From NCBI GenBank assembly GCA_001003205.1, contig LCOU01000030.1:1-8845 (forward strand): DNA of 8,845 bases. Direction: 5' to 3'. Origin of the DNA: Parcubacteria group bacterium GW2011_GWA2_47_8b (GTDB taxonomy: Bacteria > Patescibacteriota > Minisyncoccia > UBA6257 > WO2-44-18). Below are positions 5,557 to 8,845 of the stretch, one piece after another. The notes under the pieces are model-generated. The model was not told the origin of the DNA. It did no database searches and worked only from the letters and a program-made list of their open reading frames with translations. The first letter of the stretch is position 1, and every line of letters starts with the position of its first letter. The translations under genes and the position numbers were made by a program.

Positions 5557-6645
5557 CTAGCTATACCTAGAAACGTTGGCGATTACACCGCCCATAGTCA
5601 TAAAAACAGCCAGGGCCGTGCCGCCGTAGCTGATGAATGGCAGAGGTACGCCAGTCAGCGGTATCAGGCCGGAAATGGCGGCGATATTTACAAAAACTTG
5701 AATGCCGATGAGCGAGCCGAACCCCACCAAGATTAATTTTCCGAAGCGATCCCTGGTTTTTTTGGCCAGGGTGAATGTCTTGTAAATCAAAAGCATAAAA
5801 GCGGCAATCAATAAAATTGACCCGACAAACCCCATTTCCTCGGCAATAACCGCAAAAATGGAATCCCCAATCGGCTCCGGCAGATAACTGATTTTAGTGG
5901 TGGATTGGCCATAACCCACTCCAAAAAGGCCGCCCGATCCGATGGCAATCTGTGCCTGGTTGATGTGATAGCCCCCCGCCAAGGGATTTGCCCCCGGTTG
6001 GAGATAATTGACGATTCTTTCCAGGCGGTACGGTGTGAAATAAACCACCGTTGCCAGCGCCGCTATGCCAAGCACGCCCACTCCGATAATGTAGCGAAGT
6101 TTTGCCCCGCTGGTGAAATAAAGAATTATTGCCGTGGCTATGATAATAAAGACCGAGGCGGTGGACGGTTGTTTTATCAAAAGAGCGGCAATAACTATTA
6201 TTACCAGCAAAAACGGCAGGAACCCCTTTTTAATATTTTCATATCTCTCTTTGGGGCCCGACAGCCAGGCGGCCAGGTATAAAATAAATGTAATTTTTAA
6301 AATTTCAGCCGGCTGTACGGTCAGCGGCCCAATTTTTACCCAGCGTTCGGCGCCCCCCACCTTGAGTCCGAGAGGAGTGAACACAAGAATTAACGCCGCG
6401 ATGCTAACGATTAAAAAAATAACCGCAAATTTTTGGTAATGGCGATAATAAATCCGAAACGCGACAATAAATCCGGCGATGCCCAAGGTTAATCCGTAAA
6501 GCGCCTGATGTTTTAAATAATAAAAGCTGTCGCCAAATTTAGCCTGTCCCAAATTGGAGGATGCGCTTGCCAGCACGACCAGGCCGAAAATTACCAGCGA
6601 TCCGAGGATGGCAATGATTAGATAGTCTGGTTTATGCCGACGCAT
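5557..6645 (-). CDS. ftsW: FtsW, SEDS-family peptidoglycan glycosyltransferase
   Basis: Integral membrane polymerase that joins lipid II disaccharides at the division site together with a class B penicillin-binding protein. 362 residues, nearly all hydrophobic helices (about ten). Hallmarks: GGAERWVKIGPLTVQPAE (97-114), the putative catalytic aspartate D261 in GDSIFAVIAEE (260-270) and PLTGVPLPFISYGG (329-342). The QPDxGT motif of the family reads QPSTAS here (159-164), with serine in place of aspartate. FtsW rather than RodA is inferred from the position before murG. The ATG overlaps the amidohydrolase end by 14 nt, and no Shine-Dalgarno is seen, so translational coupling is likely. The canonical murD between mraY and ftsW is absent from this cluster. 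Confidence 0.95.
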   Translation of the reverse strand: MRRHKPDYLIIAILGSLVIFGLVVLASASSNLGQAKFGDSFYYLKHQALYGLTLGIAGFIVAFRIYYRHYQKFAVIFLIVSIAALILVFTPLGLKVGGAERWVKIGPLTVQPAEILKITFILYLAAWLSGPKERYENIKKGFLPFLLVIIVIAALLIKQPSTASVFIIIATAIILYFTSGAKLRYIIGVGVLGIAALATVVYFTPYRLERIVNYLQPGANPLAGGYHINQAQIAIGSGGLFGVGYGQSTTKISYLPEPIGDSIFAVIAEEMGFVGSILLIAAFMLLIYKTFTLAKKTRDRFGKLILVGFGSLIGIQVFVNIAAISGLIPLTGVPLPFISYGGTALAVFMTMGGVIANVSRYS

Positions 6646-8149
6646 GTCTCAAAACGCGTCCGGCAAGCACCGGTTGCAGTTGGCCGTCTTTTACAGCGAG
6701 TTTTCCGTTGACGAGGACGTGTTCTATTTTCACCGCGCCCGATTTTAAGGAGATAAGGTTCAGGTCGGCAATTTTATTTTCCATTACCAGGCCTCGGTCT
6801 TTCAGGCCGTATTTTTTTGCCGGCACCGAAGTTATTTTTTGAATGGCTTGGGCGAGAGAAAAAAGTTTGCGCTGAATCGCCGTCTGGAGAAATGTCGGGA
6901 AGGTATCATAAAACCGTTTCGGTTTGAATGTCTTATATCTTAATACGGCGGCCTCCGCCAAGCTCGCGCTGCCCGATCCGATAAGCGCCCGTTCGCGTCC
7001 CAAGGCATGGGTCGCCAAATCCAAATTGATGTTTTTGTAAATAATGAGAGAGCGGAGGCCGGTTAGCTCCATCAGTTTGACCAGCGCTTCGGGCAGCGGC
7101 AGATCCTGGTTGGCGGCAAATTCTTCAAGTGTTTTCCCGACCAGGTAATCCCTGCCTATTGATTGTGAAATTCTGATTTCGTTGCCGCGAATTGAAGAAA
7201 AATCGTCAATCAGCCGCTTGCGAGTTTCCGGGTTGCGCACGTAAGAAAGCATAATTTCCAAATTGCCGACTCTCGCCCAGGCCGGCAACAGTGTGTAAAT
7301 AGGAACGACGCTCTCCCCCGTCGGAAAAAGATCAAAATGAATGTCGGCGGCTTGGTGGATTAATTCAATCGCTTTTTTGTAATCATTTTCAAAACCGATA
7401 AGCGGCTTGAGGTGGCTTATTACAACTTTGGCGCCGGTTTCCTCCGCGACTTTAACGGTCTCCTCCACGGAGGCGGTTAAGCCCTCGCGGTCGTTGCGCA
7501 GGTGCGTCGCGTAAACCCCACCGTGTTTGGCAATTACCCTTACTAATTCTTTGATTTCGGCGAAAGGCGTGTTGTGGGTGTGGCTGTAACCAAGACCGGT
7601 AGAAAATCCAAAAGCACCTTCTTTCATAGAGTCGTCAACCAGTTTTTTGAACTGGTTCATTTCCGAGGCGTTCAAATCTCGGGAATCTTCGCCGATCATT
7701 GCCCGCCGAATGGTAGAATGGCCGACCAAAGTTCCGAAATTGACTCCGAGTTTCTGCGTTTCCAGTATTTTTAAAAGTTCGCCGACCGAATGCCAGTTGA
7801 TATTGATTTGGGCGGTGTCAGTCCATTTGCGGATTGCCTCAAGTCCGCCCGCTATGAGTGGGGCGAGGGAAGCGCCGCAGACGCCGCCGAAGGTTGTGGT
7901 TACTCCCTGCAGCAAAAAGTCTGATTGCGCCGGGTGTGTGAAGAGCGAAAGATGGTGATCGGAGTGAGTGTTTACATCAATAAATCCCGGCGTTATGTAG
8001 AGGCCCAAACCGTCGATAACCAAGTCGGCTTTTTTGCTTGGAAACTTGCCGATTGCGGAAATCCTGTCGTTTTTTATGAGAAGATCGGCCAAAAACGGAA
8101 TCGTCTGCCCCGACCCATCAACTATTTTGGCGCCTTTTATAAGAATCAT
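6632..8149 (-). CDS. N-acyl-D-amino-acid deacylase-like amidohydrolase
   Basis: 505 residues, amidohydrolase superfamily, D-aminoacylase type. The N-terminal and C-terminal beta-sandwich segments (about 1-55 and 450-500) flank a TIM barrel. Family landmarks: TPGFIDV (53-59), GVTTTFGGVCGASLAP (82-97), FSTGLGY (182-188), ATHLRND (214-220), VVISHLKPL (242-250), DTFP (415-418) and a KIADLNLI end motif. Of the metal ligands known from Alcaligenes D-aminoacylase (H67, H69, C96, H220, H250, D366), I can place H62, C91, H216 and H246. The first histidine is N60, and the catalytic aspartate of the 'GSD' motif is G393 in GSGS. The one-metal site remains, but the classical catalytic aspartate does not, so substrate and activity are open. 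Its place in a peptidoglycan cluster suggests D-amino-acid or muropeptide metabolism. The ATG is 9 nt past a -10 box. Confidence 0.9.
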   Translation of the reverse strand: MILIKGAKIVDGSGQTIPFLADLLIKNDRISAIGKFPSKKADLVIDGLGLYITPGFIDVNTHSDHHLSLFTHPAQSDFLLQGVTTTFGGVCGASLAPLIAGGLEAIRKWTDTAQININWHSVGELLKILETQKLGVNFGTLVGHSTIRRAMIGEDSRDLNASEMNQFKKLVDDSMKEGAFGFSTGLGYSHTHNTPFAEIKELVRVIAKHGGVYATHLRNDREGLTASVEETVKVAEETGAKVVISHLKPLIGFENDYKKAIELIHQAADIHFDLFPTGESVVPIYTLLPAWARVGNLEIMLSYVRNPETRKRLIDDFSSIRGNEIRISQSIGRDYLVGKTLEEFAANQDLPLPEALVKLMELTGLRSLIIYKNINLDLATHALGRERALIGSGSASLAEAAVLRYKTFKPKRFYDTFPTFLQTAIQRKLFSLAQAIQKITSVPAKKYGLKDRGLVMENKIADLNLISLKSGAVKIEHVLVNGKLAVKDGQLQPVLAGRVLRHASA

Positions 8150-8158
8150 TACATTTAA

Positions 8159-8167
8159 ATTATATCA
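8159..8167 (-). promoter_or_regulatory. Extended -10 promoter of the amidohydrolase-ftsW-murG operon
   Basis: TGA followed by perfect TATAAT (8164-8159), immediately downstream of the terminator at 8172-8196. The -35 position falls in the terminator stem and does not match TTGACA. The predicted start near 8152 is 3 nt before the ATG at 8149, so the mRNA should be leaderless or nearly so. Confidence 0.6.
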
Positions 8168-8171
8168 CAAT

Positions 8172-8196
8172 AAAAAAACCGCGATTAATCGCGGTT
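8172..8196 (-). terminator. Rho-independent terminator after the mraY unit
   Basis: Perfect 20-bp palindrome AACCGCGATTAATCGCGGTT (8196-8177) followed on the minus strand by a run of seven Ts (8178-8172, partly shared). The stem is GC-rich (CCGCGA/TCGCGG) with a TTAA loop. It separates the mraY transcript from the amidohydrolase operon. On the plus strand the T-tract is missing, so it works in the minus direction. Confidence 0.85.
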
Positions 8197-8463
8197 CCGT
8201 TGCCATCTCCTTAAAACCACCCCAAATAATAATCTTCCAATACGTGCACTACAATAGAGAGTGACAAAGCCAGCCAAAACACATAGGGGCGTATGCGCAA
8301 TTCGTCCGTGCGAGTGGCCCCACAGCATCGGAATGTGGTCAAAATCAACACATACAGCGACAATCCCAGAAAAAAACCCAACGCAAAGTGCGAAAAAAAA
8401 GCGCGAATTGACCATGACCAGTCGGTGATAGGCCACCCTAATGTTATGGAAGACAGCAGCCAC
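8185..8463 (-). CDS. Small membrane protein with DFDH-HSH-HTPL motif, unknown function
   Basis: 92 residues from GTG at 8463, 6 nt after GGGAGG (8475-8470). It has hydrophobic segments at about 22-39 (FFFALCVGFFSGIVAVCV) and 59-84, with a loop between them rich in possible metal ligands: D40, D42, H43, H50, H52, H57. I recall similar 'DxDH ... HTPL' proteins in related genomes but cannot name the family. A second frame (GTG at 8465, stop at 8211, 84 residues) also looks membrane-like. I prefer this frame because G is most common at codon position 1 (about 34%) and T at position 2 (about 41%), and because the Shine-Dalgarno spacing is better. An internal ATG (codon 17) is an alternative start. 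The stop codon lies in the loop of the terminator hairpin. The gene follows mraY by 36 nt and is probably co-transcribed with it. Confidence 0.6.
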   Translation of the reverse strand: MAAVFHNIRVAYHRLVMVNSRFFFALCVGFFSGIVAVCVDFDHIPMLWGHSHGRIAHTPLCVLAGFVTLYCSARIGRLLFGVVLRRWQRNRD

Positions 8464-8499
8464 ACGTCGCCTCCCGCTCTAAAAGAACTAAAATCTATA

Positions 8500-8845
8500 C
8501 TACAAGTAACGGTTTAAAAAGAAAAGTACCAGTCCAAGGGCGCTGGTAACCACTGAAATAATCCAAAAACGCATTGTAACTTTGGTTTCCGGCCAACCCA
8601 GGGCTTCAAAATGATGGTGAATCGGCGTGGAAATGAATATTTTTTTGCCGCGAAGTTTTTTGCTGATTACTTGGACGATAACCGAAAGCGATTCCAAAAC
8701 TAAAATGGAAGCGAAAAGCGGAAGAAGAAGCGTGGTGTTGGTGAGCATCGCGATAACACCCATTGTGATGCCGAGAGACATAGAGCCGGTATCGCCCATA
8801 AAAAAGCGCGCCGGGTAAATATTGAACCACAAAAACGCCAACAGC
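8500..8845 (-). CDS. mraY: MraY C-terminal part (phospho-MurNAc-pentapeptide transferase), 5' end outside the window
   Basis: Integral membrane enzyme that moves phospho-MurNAc-pentapeptide onto undecaprenyl phosphate, giving lipid I. Only the last 114 codons are here; the frame is open to the window edge. Clear signatures: FNIYPARFFMGDTGS with the active-site aspartate of MGDTGS, TPIHHHFEALGWPE with the triple histidine, and RFWI. Hydrophobic segments follow each motif, ending FFLNRYL. It leads into MurG and FtsW downstream, which use lipid I and lipid II. Nothing looks abnormal in the visible part. Confidence 0.96.
   Translation of the reverse strand, partial: LLAFLWFNIYPARFFMGDTGSMSLGITMGVIAMLTNTTLLLPLFASILVLESLSVIVQVISKKLRGKKIFISTPIHHHFEALGWPETKVTMRFWIISVVTSALGLVLFFLNRYL

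Overview
The window looks like a piece of a Candidate Phyla Radiation (Patescibacteria, Parcubacteria-like) genome. I infer this from tightly packed and overlapping genes, a cell-wall cluster with an amidohydrolase between mraY and ftsW, a MurG with the 'SKGGPGALP' signature, start codons mostly without Shine-Dalgarno sequences, and a short TrpR/YerC-like regulator. No marker gene settles the taxonomy. Every gene I can support is on the minus strand, so the biological reading direction is from high to low coordinates.

Reading in that direction, the window opens with the C-terminal part of mraY (8845-8500). A small membrane protein with a DFDH...HSH...HTPL motif follows (8463-8185), and a rho-independent terminator (8196-8172) closes the unit. 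The next unit starts at once from an extended -10 promoter. It holds an N-acyl-D-amino-acid deacylase-like amidohydrolase (8149-6632), ftsW (6645-5557), murG (5526-4508), gltX (4517-3060), a secreted coiled-coil M23 peptidase (3091-1835) and a 55-residue membrane protein (1830-1663). Neighbouring genes overlap by 10-32 nt or lie 4-30 nt apart, as in one operon, with a possible extra promoter before murG. The theme is peptidoglycan: lipid I synthesis (MraY), lipid II synthesis (MurG), glycan polymerisation (FtsW) and cell-wall cleavage or its activation (M23), with glutamyl-tRNA synthetase embedded among them. As written, murG is broken: two reading frames meet at about 5353 and roughly 40-50 conserved residues are missing.

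A separate regulatory region follows. A TrpR/YerC-like gene (1562-1077) is flanked by two copies of one 20-bp perfect palindrome. One copy sits in its own promoter. The other, grown to a 32-bp perfect palindrome, lies downstream, just upstream of the promoter of the next gene. That gene (914 to the window edge, incomplete) codes for a multi-pass membrane protein of unknown family with a CxxxCxCxC cluster. It has a consensus AAGGAGG ribosome-binding site, unlike most genes here. It has no stop codon inside the window and could be missed by a caller that needs complete ORFs.

Most interesting points: the regulator with its paired palindromes and the orphan Cys-cluster membrane protein; the internal deletion in murG; a fold-back repeat that supplies both the GltX C-terminus and the M23 signal peptide; the amidohydrolase lacking two family metal ligands; and three extended -10 promoters placed so close to start codons that the mRNAs should be leaderless or nearly so. 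No RNA genes, CRISPR arrays, insertion sequences or plus-strand genes were seen.
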